Assembly: GCA_038232215.1 (NCBI GenBank)
Contig: JBBSIG010000019.1
Coordinates: 1 to 18,757, forward strand
Origin: JBBSIG01 sp038232215
GTDB taxonomy: Bacteria > Actinomycetota > Thermoleophilia > Gaiellales > Gaiellaceae
Length of the DNA: 18,757 bases
Direction: 5' to 3'
The translations under genes and the position numbers were made by a program. Of this stretch, positions 6,630 to 13,719 are shown piece by piece. Within the stretch, counting starts at the first letter, position 1. Each line of letters starts with the position of its first letter. The notes under the pieces are model-generated. The model was not told the DNA's origin. It was given only the letters and a program-made list of their open reading frames with translations, and did not search any database.

Positions 6630-7586
6630 ATGAGCAGGAGCGCAAAGGTGTGCCGAGGTAGCTGGTGCATGGCCTTCGGGTTCGATCCGCCGGCGACGCT
6701 GGAGCAGGTGATCCAGGTGCTGTCCGCCTTCGGCTACGACGGTGTCGAGCTGGGCGGCTTCTTCGACCACGCGACGGTGGAGCGATTCCCCGACAAGGAG
6801 AGCCGCAAGGAGCTTCGCGATCGGCTCGACTCGCTGGGATTGGAGGTCGCCGGCATCGCGCCCGGCCCGTACGGCGACCTCTTTCGCCTGCCGTGGGCGA
6901 CCGGCTCGTCGGAGGTCTACGACGAGTACCTCCGCTACTTCGAGAGCTACCTGCAGCTGGCGGCGGACCTCGAGATCCCCGGGATGCGCGTGGATCCGGG
7001 GGCCGCGGGGCCGCTTCCCTACGATGCCGACTACGACGAGGTCTGGGACCGCGTCGTCAGGACGTTCCGGCACCATGCCGAGAAGGGCGCGGAGGTCGGC
7101 TGCACGATGCTCTGGGAGCTGGAGTCGCTGCAGCCGTTCAACAAGCCGTCCGAGACGGTGAAGATGCTCGAGGACGTCGGCCACCCGAACTTCAAGCTGA
7201 TGTACGACACGGGCCACTTCCAGGCCTGCAGCGTGATCGGGCACAACCACGTGCAGCCGGCCGAGACGCTTCCGAGCCAGATCGACTTCATCAAGATGCT
7301 GCCTGCCGGCTCGATCGGGCACATGCACGTGTGCGACACCGACATGAACACTCACCTGAACATGTTCGGGACGAAGTGCAACTTCGGCGAGGGGATCATC
7401 GACTTCGAGGAGTTGATGCCCGTGCTCGCCCAGGCGTACGAGGGCGAGTGGTGGGCGGTCGACTCGATCCCGATGGGGTCGAAGGCCTGGCAGGACACCT
7501 GGGACGGTCTCCCCGTCCTCAACGACCTGCTCGACCGGCACGTCCGTGAGTCGGCAGCCGTGCCAGAGGCAGCGGGCGCACGATGA
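6630..7586 (+). CDS. Sugar phosphate isomerase/epimerase family TIM-barrel protein (copy 1)
   Basis: The 318-aa product has the xylose-isomerase-like / AP-endonuclease-2 barrel pattern. An early YDGVELGG strand is followed by probable metal ligands E163 (LWELESLQP), D193 with H196 (MYDTGHF), H233 (HMHVCDTD) and, in the place of the usual last Glu, D278 (WWAVDSIP). Members include IolE, IolI and tagaturonate-type epimerases, plus keto-sugar lyases, so the exact reaction stays open. The ATG at 6630 follows AAGGAGGAG with a 4-nt gap, which rules out the longer in-frame start at 6498. The stop overlaps the dehydrogenase start by 4 nt (ATGA). The Glu-to-Asp change sets it apart from the other three copies. 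Confidence 0.83.
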   Translation: MSRSAKVCRGSWCMAFGFDPPATLEQVIQVLSAFGYDGVELGGFFDHATVERFPDKESRKELRDRLDSLGLEVAGIAPGPYGDLFRLPWATGSSEVYDEYLRYFESYLQLAADLEIPGMRVDPGAAGPLPYDADYDEVWDRVVRTFRHHAEKGAEVGCTMLWELESLQPFNKPSETVKMLEDVGHPNFKLMYDTGHFQACSVIGHNHVQPAETLPSQIDFIKMLPAGSIGHMHVCDTDMNTHLNMFGTKCNFGEGIIDFEELMPVLAQAYEGEWWAVDSIPMGSKAWQDTWDGLPVLNDLLDRHVRESAAVPEAAGAR

Positions 7587-8659
7587 AGGCAGCCGTGTTC
7601 TACGAGCCGGAGAACCTCCAGGTGGAGAACGTGCCCGATCCGGAGGCGGGCCCGGACGAGGTCGTCGTCAGGGTGCTCGCGTGCGGCTTCTGCGGCTCGG
7701 ACGTCGAGTACTACTTCGGCAAGAGCCCGCTGGGGACGCCTGACGGGAAGGGCCCGCTCGTACTCGGCCACGAGTTGTGCGGCGAGGTCGTGCAGGCCGG
7801 CAAGCTGGCGGGATCCTTTGGGCTCGAGGAAGGCGATCGAGTGGCCGTCAACCCGATCCAGAGCTGCAACGCCTGCGACGCCTGTCGATCGGGCAAGCCC
7901 ATGTTCTGTGCCAACCTGTCGGTGCTGGGGGTGACGACGAACGGCGGCTTCGCCGAGTACGCGAAGACCAAGATCGGGCATGCGTACAAGCTGCCCGACT
8001 CACTCACGGACGAGCAGGGCGCCTTCGTGGAGATGCTGTCCTCGGCGGTCAACTCCGTGCAGAAGGCAGCGATCGAGCCGGAGAACTTCGCCGTCGTCTA
8101 CGGGCCCGGGCCGGTGGGGCTCTCGATGGTGCAGCTGCTGAAGAACGAGGGCGCGCGCGTCGCGATCGTCGGCACCCGCGACTACCGCCTCGAGCTGGCG
8201 CTCGAGATCGGCGCCGACCTCGCCTGGAATTCGCGCGACGAATCGTCGGCGTTCTTCGTTCCCGACGTCGCGGAGGCGATCAAGGAGGCCAACGGCGGGC
8301 AGCTCGCCGACCGCGTCCTCGTGGCGACCGCCTCGCTCGAGGCGAACCAGCAGGCGATCGAGATCTCCGGCAACGGCTCGACGGTCGTACTGATGGGGCT
8401 TGCCGGCCCGGACGACGCCATCTCGGTGCCGCTGCTCTCGAACCTCTACCAGGACAAGACGATCCGCTTCTCGCTGCTCTACCCGCTGCAGTGGCCGAGA
8501 ACGATTCAGATCCTGCGCGACAACAAGATCGCCACCGACAGGATCATCACCCACTCGGCCTCGCTCGGCGAGATCGACGACGCGATCGCACGGGTGCTGA
8601 ACCGAGACGACGAGGTTCTCAAGACCCTGATCAAGCCGTCCGCGGCCTTGACGCCATGA
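7583..8659 (+). CDS. Zinc-dependent medium-chain alcohol/polyol dehydrogenase
   Basis: The 358-aa protein is full length for the MDR family. Catalytic zinc ligands are C37 (CGFCGSD), H63-E64 (LGHELCG) and probably E150 (FVEMLSS). The structural zinc loop has C95, C98, C101 and C109 (CNACDACRSGKPMFC). The nucleotide-binding motif is GPGPVG at 174-179. The arrangement resembles sorbitol/threonine dehydrogenases, which oxidise a secondary alcohol of a polyol or sugar with NAD(P). Zinc dehydrogenases of this kind occur in inositol routes of thermophiles (IolM), which fits the context but is not proof. It is coupled by ATGA to isomerase genes on both sides. Confidence 0.87.
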   Translation: MKAAVFYEPENLQVENVPDPEAGPDEVVVRVLACGFCGSDVEYYFGKSPLGTPDGKGPLVLGHELCGEVVQAGKLAGSFGLEEGDRVAVNPIQSCNACDACRSGKPMFCANLSVLGVTTNGGFAEYAKTKIGHAYKLPDSLTDEQGAFVEMLSSAVNSVQKAAIEPENFAVVYGPGPVGLSMVQLLKNEGARVAIVGTRDYRLELALEIGADLAWNSRDESSAFFVPDVAEAIKEANGGQLADRVLVATASLEANQQAIEISGNGSTVVLMGLAGPDDAISVPLLSNLYQDKTIRFSLLYPLQWPRTIQILRDNKIATDRIITHSASLGEIDDAIARVLNRDDEVLKTLIKPSAALTP

Positions 8660-9537
8660 GCGCCCGCCCGCGCTTCTCCGTCTCGGAGATCACGACGTTC
8701 CGCCAGACGTTCGAGGAGGATCTCGTGAACTACCCCAAGGCCGGAGCAGAGGGCATCGGCGTCTGGGAGTTCAAGCTGCCCGAGGGGAAGGACGAGGAGT
8801 CGGTCGCGAAGCTGCGCCACAGCGGGCTCCAGCCGACGACGTTCATCCCTGGAACGCTCTCCGTCTTCCCGGTGCCGTTCCCGGGCCCGACCGACCCGGA
8901 GGAGCGGACGCAGGGGCTCTGCGCCGCGATCGAGCGCTTCGCGGCGTTCGAGCCCGCGGTGGTTCTGTGTCTCACGGGTCACCCGGGCGACCTGCCGGCG
9001 GTCGAGGCCCGCAGGACGCTCGTCGACGGCCTGCGCCGCGCCGCGAAGGTGGCTGGGGAGCACGGAATCGCCCTAGGCCTCGAGCCGCTGCACGGACGGG
9101 TGTACGGCCACTGGTCGACGATCAGCACGATCCCCGAGACGATCGACCTGATCGACGAGGTGGGCGAGCCGAACGTCGTCGTGCTGTTCGACGTCTACCA
9201 CCTGTGGGACACGGACGACGTGCTCGGGCACATCCGCCGGCACGCGGGGAGGTTCGCGCCGGCCGTGCACATCTGCGACTGGCGCGACCCGACGCGGAAC
9301 GATTTCGACCGCGCTCTCCCCGGCGAGGGGATCATCGACCTCCCGGCCATCTTCGGAGCTCTCGAGGAGGGAGGCTTCGACGGCTGGTTCGACCTCGAGA
9401 TCTTCTCTGACGACGGCTCCTTCACCGATCAGGACTTCGAGGACTCGCTCTGGAAGCAGGATCCCGTCGACGTCGTCCAGCGCGGAAGGCAGGGCTTCCT
9501 CTCGGCCTGGGAGACGCGGCGGAGCTCCGCTGCATGA
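8656..9537 (+). CDS. Sugar phosphate isomerase/epimerase family TIM-barrel protein (copy 2)
   Basis: The 293-aa protein shows the four metal ligands expected for this barrel family: E143 (GLEPLH), D179 with H182 (LFDVYHLWD), H205 (VHICDW) and E248 (DLEIFSD). The segment LPGEGIIDLPAIFGALEEGG is the usual strand-7/helix pattern (G-E-G-x-I-D). It probably binds Mn or a similar divalent metal and interconverts or cleaves a keto-sugar in the cytoplasm. The ATG at 8656 overlaps the dehydrogenase stop (ATGA). Longer in-frame extensions upstream are antisense-like Arg-rich sequence and were rejected. It is clearly diverged from the neighbouring copies. Confidence 0.82.
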   Translation: MSARPRFSVSEITTFRQTFEEDLVNYPKAGAEGIGVWEFKLPEGKDEESVAKLRHSGLQPTTFIPGTLSVFPVPFPGPTDPEERTQGLCAAIERFAAFEPAVVLCLTGHPGDLPAVEARRTLVDGLRRAAKVAGEHGIALGLEPLHGRVYGHWSTISTIPETIDLIDEVGEPNVVVLFDVYHLWDTDDVLGHIRRHAGRFAPAVHICDWRDPTRNDFDRALPGEGIIDLPAIFGALEEGGFDGWFDLEIFSDDGSFTDQDFEDSLWKQDPVDVVQRGRQGFLSAWETRRSSAA

Positions 9538-10313
9538 GGCTCGAAGGCAAGGTCGCCCTCGTCACGGGAGCGGCGCACGAGCGCGGCATCGGCCGCGGCA
9601 TCGCGCTCGAGCTTGCGCAGGAGGGATGCCACGTCGCCGTCAACGATGTCGCATACGACGACATGGGCAAGGAGCTCGCGGGGCAGATCCGGAGCCTGGG
9701 CAGGCGCGCGGGCTTCTTCCCGGCCGACGTCTCCGACCGCGACGAGGTCGACGCGCTGGTCGAGCAGGTGGAGACGGAGCTCGGCCCGCTCGACGTCGTC
9801 GCCTCGAACGCAGGCGTGGCCGACTGGCAGCCGTTCGCGGCAATCACCGACGAGAGCTTCGATCGCATCGTCGGCGTCAACCTGACCGGGGCGTTCAACG
9901 TCGGGCAGGCGGCTGCGCGAAGGATGGTTGCGCGGGGCGGCGGCGGCCGCATCGTGTTCACCACGTCGGTTCACGTGCAGATGCCGTTCCCGACCATGGC
10001 CGTGTACGGTGCGACGAAGCAGGGGTTGAGGGCGCTCTGCGAGGCGATGGCGATCGAGCTCGCGCCCCACGGGATCACCGTCAACCACGTGGGCCCGGGC
10101 TGGGTTCTGTCTGCTCTGAACGACCCCTCGCCGGCCGTTCAGAACGAGCAGGAGCTGCGTACGTCGCTCGGGCAGATCCCCGTGGAGGGTCGCCCGGCCG
10201 ACCCGCGCGAGATCGGTCGTGGCGTCGTCTACTTCGCCTCGTCCGACGGCGACTACGTCACGGGCACCTACCTCCGAATCGACGGAGGCTTCGTCGTGGG
10301 CAAGTTCGCATGA
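9534..10313 (+). CDS. Short-chain dehydrogenase/reductase (active-type subunit)
   Basis: The 259-aa protein is a classical SDR: T11-G12 and G18-I-G20 form the Rossmann motif, with a slightly longer loop (GAAHERGIG). The catalytic Tyr158 and Lys162 (VYGATK) follow a Ser in the TTSVH strand, and the C-terminus has VTGTYLRIDGG. It should bind NAD(P) and act on a sugar or polyol hydroxyl. The start overlaps the previous stop (ATGA) with GGAG about 9 nt upstream. The stop overlaps the ATG of the degenerate SDR at 10310, suggesting the two are made together and may form a complex. Confidence 0.88.
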   Translation: MRLEGKVALVTGAAHERGIGRGIALELAQEGCHVAVNDVAYDDMGKELAGQIRSLGRRAGFFPADVSDRDEVDALVEQVETELGPLDVVASNAGVADWQPFAAITDESFDRIVGVNLTGAFNVGQAAARRMVARGGGGRIVFTTSVHVQMPFPTMAVYGATKQGLRALCEAMAIELAPHGITVNHVGPGWVLSALNDPSPAVQNEQELRTSLGQIPVEGRPADPREIGRGVVYFASSDGDYVTGTYLRIDGGFVVGKFA

Positions 10314-10765
10314 CCGACACCTTCGTCGCGGGGCCGGTGCAAGCGGAGCGGGGGCCGTTCCTCGAGCTGTCGCTCGAGGCCTGGCAGCGCATGCTCGAGG
10401 ACGTGCGAGCCGCGTGCCTGGGCGGCCGCGACTACGCCCGGGTGCGAGAGGGACCCGGGCGGATCGTCTTCGTCTCGGCCGCCGCCGCAGTCCGTCCCAT
10501 CGCCGGAGCAACCCTCGAAGGAGTCGCGGGGGCGTTTCTGACGACGATCGCGCAGGTCGCGGCGGTGGAGCTTGCGGACAGAGGGATCACGGCGAACGTG
10601 ATCGTGCCCGCGCTCGAGCCCGACGAGTCGGCCGTCTCCGCCGTGACCGAGTTCCTGCTCTCCGAAGCCGCGCAGGGCGTGTCCGGGGCGGTGATCGCCG
10701 CCGACGGCGGCTTCTCGATCACGAAGGAGGGAACGGCGAGCCCGCTTCTCGACGCCGAGTCGTGA
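10310..10765 (+). CDS. Truncated, catalytically empty SDR-like protein
   Basis: The 151-aa product matches only the second half of an SDR: LELSLEAWQRMLEDVRAACL (helix after strand 4), GRIVFVSAAAA (strand 5, Ser56), AVELADRGITANVIVPA (strand 6) and GAVIAADGGFSI (C-terminal strand). The N-terminal Rossmann unit is absent. The active-site stretch reads PIAGATLEGVAGAF, with no Tyr or Lys at the YxxxK position, so it should be inactive by itself. It has no frameshift, and both ends overlap neighbours by 4 nt (ATGA and GTGA), so it looks like a maintained gene. It may be a non-catalytic partner of the SDR at 9534; a young in-frame deletion is the alternative. Confidence 0.7.
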   Translation: MTDTFVAGPVQAERGPFLELSLEAWQRMLEDVRAACLGGRDYARVREGPGRIVFVSAAAAVRPIAGATLEGVAGAFLTTIAQVAAVELADRGITANVIVPALEPDESAVSAVTEFLLSEAAQGVSGAVIAADGGFSITKEGTASPLLDAES

Positions 10766-11628
10766 AGCTCGCGTGCGCCGACGACACCTTCCGGCTGCTG
10801 CGGCCGCACCGGGCCGCACTCGAGCTCGTGGCTGCCCTCGGGGTCGAAGGCGTCGATCTCTTCCTGGCCGGCAACCGGTCGATCATCCGTCCCGAGGAGA
10901 TCCGCGACGACGTCGCCGGGGCGGCCGCTCGCATCGGCCGCGACGTGGGGGAGGCGGGCCTCCGCGTGAGCGACCTCTTCGTGATCCCGTGGACGGACCT
11001 CGAGACCTTCGCGCCGAACAACCCTGACCCGGACGGGCGACGGGCGGCCCGATCGCTGTTCGAGGACATGCTCGAGCTGGCCGTGCGGCTCCGCGCACCC
11101 GGTATGACGATCCTGCCCGGCATCCAGTGGCCGGCCGAGAGCTGGGACGACTCGATGGAGCGCGCCTCCGAGGAGCTCGCCTGGCGCGCGGAGCGAGCGA
11201 GACTCGAGGGGCTGCGGTTCTCGATCGAGCCGCACGTGGGCTCGATCGTCCCGACACCGGCGCTCGCGAGCACGCTCGCCGAGCGGACACCCGGCCTCGT
11301 GATCACGCTCGACTACAGCCACTTCGTGAGGCAGGGGCTCGCCGAGACGGAGGGGGACGCCCTGATACCGCTGACGCGGCACGTGCACCTTCGCGGGGCT
11401 ACGCCGGCGCGAGTACAGGCCCCACTCCACGAGAGCACGCTCGACTTCGAGCGAATCCTCGACGTCCTGAGGAACGGCGGCTACGACGGCTATCTGACGC
11501 TCGAGTATGTCTGGCTCGAGTGGGAGCGCTGCAACGAGTGTGACAACCTCTCGGAGACGATCCTCCTGCGGGACCGGCTCACCGCTGCCCTCTCCCGGGC
11601 TGCGGGGGCCTCGCCGAACGCGGGCTGA
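10762..11628 (+). CDS. Sugar phosphate isomerase/epimerase family TIM-barrel protein (copy 3)
   Basis: The 288-aa protein begins at a GTG overlapping the previous stop (GTGA). It opens with MKLACADDTFRLL and has metal ligands E156 (SIEPHVG), D184 with H187 (TLDYSHF), H209 (HVHLRGA) and E248 (LTLEYVW). This is a complete ligand set for the xylose-isomerase-like barrel. It probably epimerises, isomerises or cleaves a keto-sugar made by the dehydrogenases upstream. It is the last gene of the rightward run; its stop lies 4 nt from the stop of the convergent copy 4. A C-terminal cluster CNECDN is unusual but has no clear role. Confidence 0.8.
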   Translation: MKLACADDTFRLLRPHRAALELVAALGVEGVDLFLAGNRSIIRPEEIRDDVAGAAARIGRDVGEAGLRVSDLFVIPWTDLETFAPNNPDPDGRRAARSLFEDMLELAVRLRAPGMTILPGIQWPAESWDDSMERASEELAWRAERARLEGLRFSIEPHVGSIVPTPALASTLAERTPGLVITLDYSHFVRQGLAETEGDALIPLTRHVHLRGATPARVQAPLHESTLDFERILDVLRNGGYDGYLTLEYVWLEWERCNECDNLSETILLRDRLTAALSRAAGASPNAG

Positions 11629-11632
11629 ATCG

Positions 11633-12550
11633 CTACGCGACGTAGGGCCGCAGCGTCCGGTAGGCGATCTCGAAGCCGCGCTTCACGAGCTCCTCGTCGC
11701 CCTCGAAGCAGCGATCCTCGTGCTCCACGCTCAGCACGAAGTCGTACCCGACGGCGTAGAGGGCGGCGATCACACGGTTCCAGCGAACCTCGCCGAGATC
11801 GGGAAGCCGCGGCACCTGCCAGCCGATCCCGGTGCTCATCACGCCGTGCTCGTAGAGTCCCTTCCGGTTGATCTCCATGTCCTTCGCGTGCACGTGGAAG
11901 ATCCGCTCGCCGAAGTCGTAGATCGCACGCTCGTAGTCGATGAACTGCCAGACGAGGTGCGACGGGTCGAAGTTGAGCCCGAAGTTCGGTTGCGGAACGA
12001 GCTCGAAGAGCCGCCGCCAGATCGCCGGGGAGTAGGCGAGGTTCGTGCCACCGGGCCACTCGTCGTAGCTGAAGAGCATGGGGCAGTTCTCGATCGCGAC
12101 CCTGACCCCGTGGCGGGCCGCGTAGTCGACGAGCGGCGGCCATACCTCGGCGGCGAGCGCCAGGTTGTCGGGCTCGCTGCGGCGCTGGTCGCGACCGACG
12201 AACGTCCCCACGACGTCGACTCCCAGCTTGGGGGCGGCGGCGATCACCTTGCGCAGGTGGTCGTTCGCCTCCTCGCGGCGGGCGGGGTCCGGGTCGAGGT
12301 TGTTCGGGTAGTACGCGAGCGCCGAGATGGTCAGCCCATGGCGCGCCAGCAGCTCGACCACCGCCCGGCCGCCGGCCTCGTCCAGGGTCTCGACGTCCAC
12401 GTGGCTGACGCCCGCGTACCGCCGCTCGGCGTCCGAGCCTGCGGGCCAGCAGGCAACCTCGAGCGTCTCGAAGCCGCTCGCCGAAGCCCAGCGTGCGATC
12501 TCCTCGAGCCCGAGGCGCGGAAACGCGGCCGTCAGCAAGCCGAGCTTCAT
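11633..12550 (-). CDS. Sugar phosphate isomerase/epimerase family TIM-barrel protein (copy 4)
   Basis: The 305-aa protein starts MKLGLLTAAFPRLGLEEIAR. Its ligands are E154 (AIENCPM), D195 with H198 (NFDPSHLVW), H221 (FHVHAKDME) and E276 (LSVEHED). The AYYPNNLDPDP segment and the HAKDMEINRKGLYEHG loop are typical of sugar epimerases/isomerases in sugar ABC operons. The ATG at 12550 was chosen over upstream in-frame starts because those overlap the ATPase gene and homology begins here. It lies 38 nt after the ATPase stop, so it is probably the last gene of the transporter operon. This links import directly to the first isomerisation step. Confidence 0.84.
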   Translation of the reverse strand: MKLGLLTAAFPRLGLEEIARWASASGFETLEVACWPAGSDAERRYAGVSHVDVETLDEAGGRAVVELLARHGLTISALAYYPNNLDPDPARREEANDHLRKVIAAAPKLGVDVVGTFVGRDQRRSEPDNLALAAEVWPPLVDYAARHGVRVAIENCPMLFSYDEWPGGTNLAYSPAIWRRLFELVPQPNFGLNFDPSHLVWQFIDYERAIYDFGERIFHVHAKDMEINRKGLYEHGVMSTGIGWQVPRLPDLGEVRWNRVIAALYAVGYDFVLSVEHEDRCFEGDEELVKRGFEIAYRTLRPYVA

Positions 12551-12588
12551 GCGAGGTGCGTCCTTCGCCTCTCCTGCAGCGGCCGAGC

Positions 12589-13719
12589 TCAGCGAGCGGT
12601 CGGCCGCAGGGCGAACACGTCGGCTCCGGCTGCGGACAGCACGGCGTCGCCTGCATCTGTGAACAGGTGCAGCCGCGAGAGATCGAGCGACACCCGCACC
12701 TCGTCGTCCTGCGCCACCTTCACCGTCGGAGGCGCTAAAGCCTTCACGATGCGGTTGCCGAGCTGCAGGTCGACGACGGTCTCGCCGCCGAGCGGCTCCG
12801 ACACGTACACGGTCGCCGGAAGTGCGTCGGATCCGGCCGCGCCAACCCGAACGTCCTCGGGACGTATCCCGAGCAGGCACGGCATACCGTCGGAGAGGGG
12901 GCTGCGCAGTACCGCGTCGTGCGCGGACACCGCCACGTCGAAGAGCGGGTGCTGCACGCGCAGGGCTCCGTCGGACGCGGCGACGGTGCACGGGATGAAG
13001 TTCATGGGCGGGCTGCCGACGACCGTGGCGACGAAGCGGTTGACGGGCTGGTGGTAGATGCCCTCCGGGAGATCGATCTGCTGGATCACTCCCTCACGCA
13101 GGATCGCGATCCGGTCGGCCATGCTCATCGCCTCCACCTGATCGTGCGTCACGTACACGAGCGTGCGTCCGAGGTCACGCTGCAGCCGCTTCAGCTCCGT
13201 GCGCATCTCGAGCCGCAGCAGCGCGTCGAGCGCCGAGATGGGCTCGTCGAACAGGTAGGCCCTCGGCTCGCGCACCATCGCTCGACCGAGCGCGACGCGC
13301 TGGCGCTCGCCGCCCGAGAGCTTCCCCGGCTTGCGCTCGAGCAGGTGGTCGATGTGCAGCATCTCGGCGGTTGCCTGCACGCGTCGCTTGATCTCGGACT
13401 TCGCCACCTTCTGCTGCACGAGCGGAAAGGCGAGGTTCCCGTACACGCTCTTGTCCGGGTAGAGCGCGAGGTTCTGGAAGACGATCGAGATGTCGCGGTC
13501 TCCCGGCCACATGTCCGTGACCCGCTCGTCGTCGAGATAGACGTCGCCCTCGTCCGGCGTCTCGAGACCGACGATGGTGCGCAGCGTCGTCGTCTTGCCT
13601 GCGCCGGGCGGCCCGAGAATGGCGAAGAACTCGCCGTCCTCGACCTGGAACGAGACCTCGTCCAGCGCGGTTACCGAACCGAAACGCTTCGTGACGCCTT
13701 CCAGCCGGACGCCCGCCAT
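12589..13719 (-). CDS. MalK/UgpC-like ABC ATPase with canonical signature (ATPase B)
   Basis: The 376-aa protein has Walker A GPPGAGKTT (36-44), Q-loop Gln82, signature LSGGE (134-138), Walker B D158-E159 and switch His192. A ~140-residue C-terminal regulatory beta domain of the MalK/OB type follows (GIRPEDVRVG). It is the energising subunit of the importer on the cytoplasmic face. The ATG at 13719 shares a base with the stop of ATPase A (TGATG). It is clearly different from ATPase A, so the two likely form a heterodimer. Confidence 0.9.
   Translation of the reverse strand: MAGVRLEGVTKRFGSVTALDEVSFQVEDGEFFAILGPPGAGKTTTLRTIVGLETPDEGDVYLDDERVTDMWPGDRDISIVFQNLALYPDKSVYGNLAFPLVQQKVAKSEIKRRVQATAEMLHIDHLLERKPGKLSGGERQRVALGRAMVREPRAYLFDEPISALDALLRLEMRTELKRLQRDLGRTLVYVTHDQVEAMSMADRIAILREGVIQQIDLPEGIYHQPVNRFVATVVGSPPMNFIPCTVAASDGALRVQHPLFDVAVSAHDAVLRSPLSDGMPCLLGIRPEDVRVGAAGSDALPATVYVSEPLGGETVVDLQLGNRIVKALAPPTVKVAQDDEVRVSLDLSRLHLFTDAGDAVLSAAGADVFALRPTAR
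13118..13158. repeat. 41-nt repeat shared by the two ATPase genes (copy in ATPase B)
   Basis: This stretch encodes the switch region VYVTHDQVEAMSMAD. It matches 14221-14261 at 40 of 41 bases, including third codon positions. Such identity between otherwise diverged paralogues suggests strong constraint, recent gene conversion, or both, and could allow recombination deleting one ATPase. Confidence 0.6.

Noticed and set aside
7777..9537. A 586-aa plus-strand frame that could suggest a fused isomerase
   Set aside because: The part before 8656 is out-of-frame translation of the zinc dehydrogenase gene; the ATGA start at 8656 fits.
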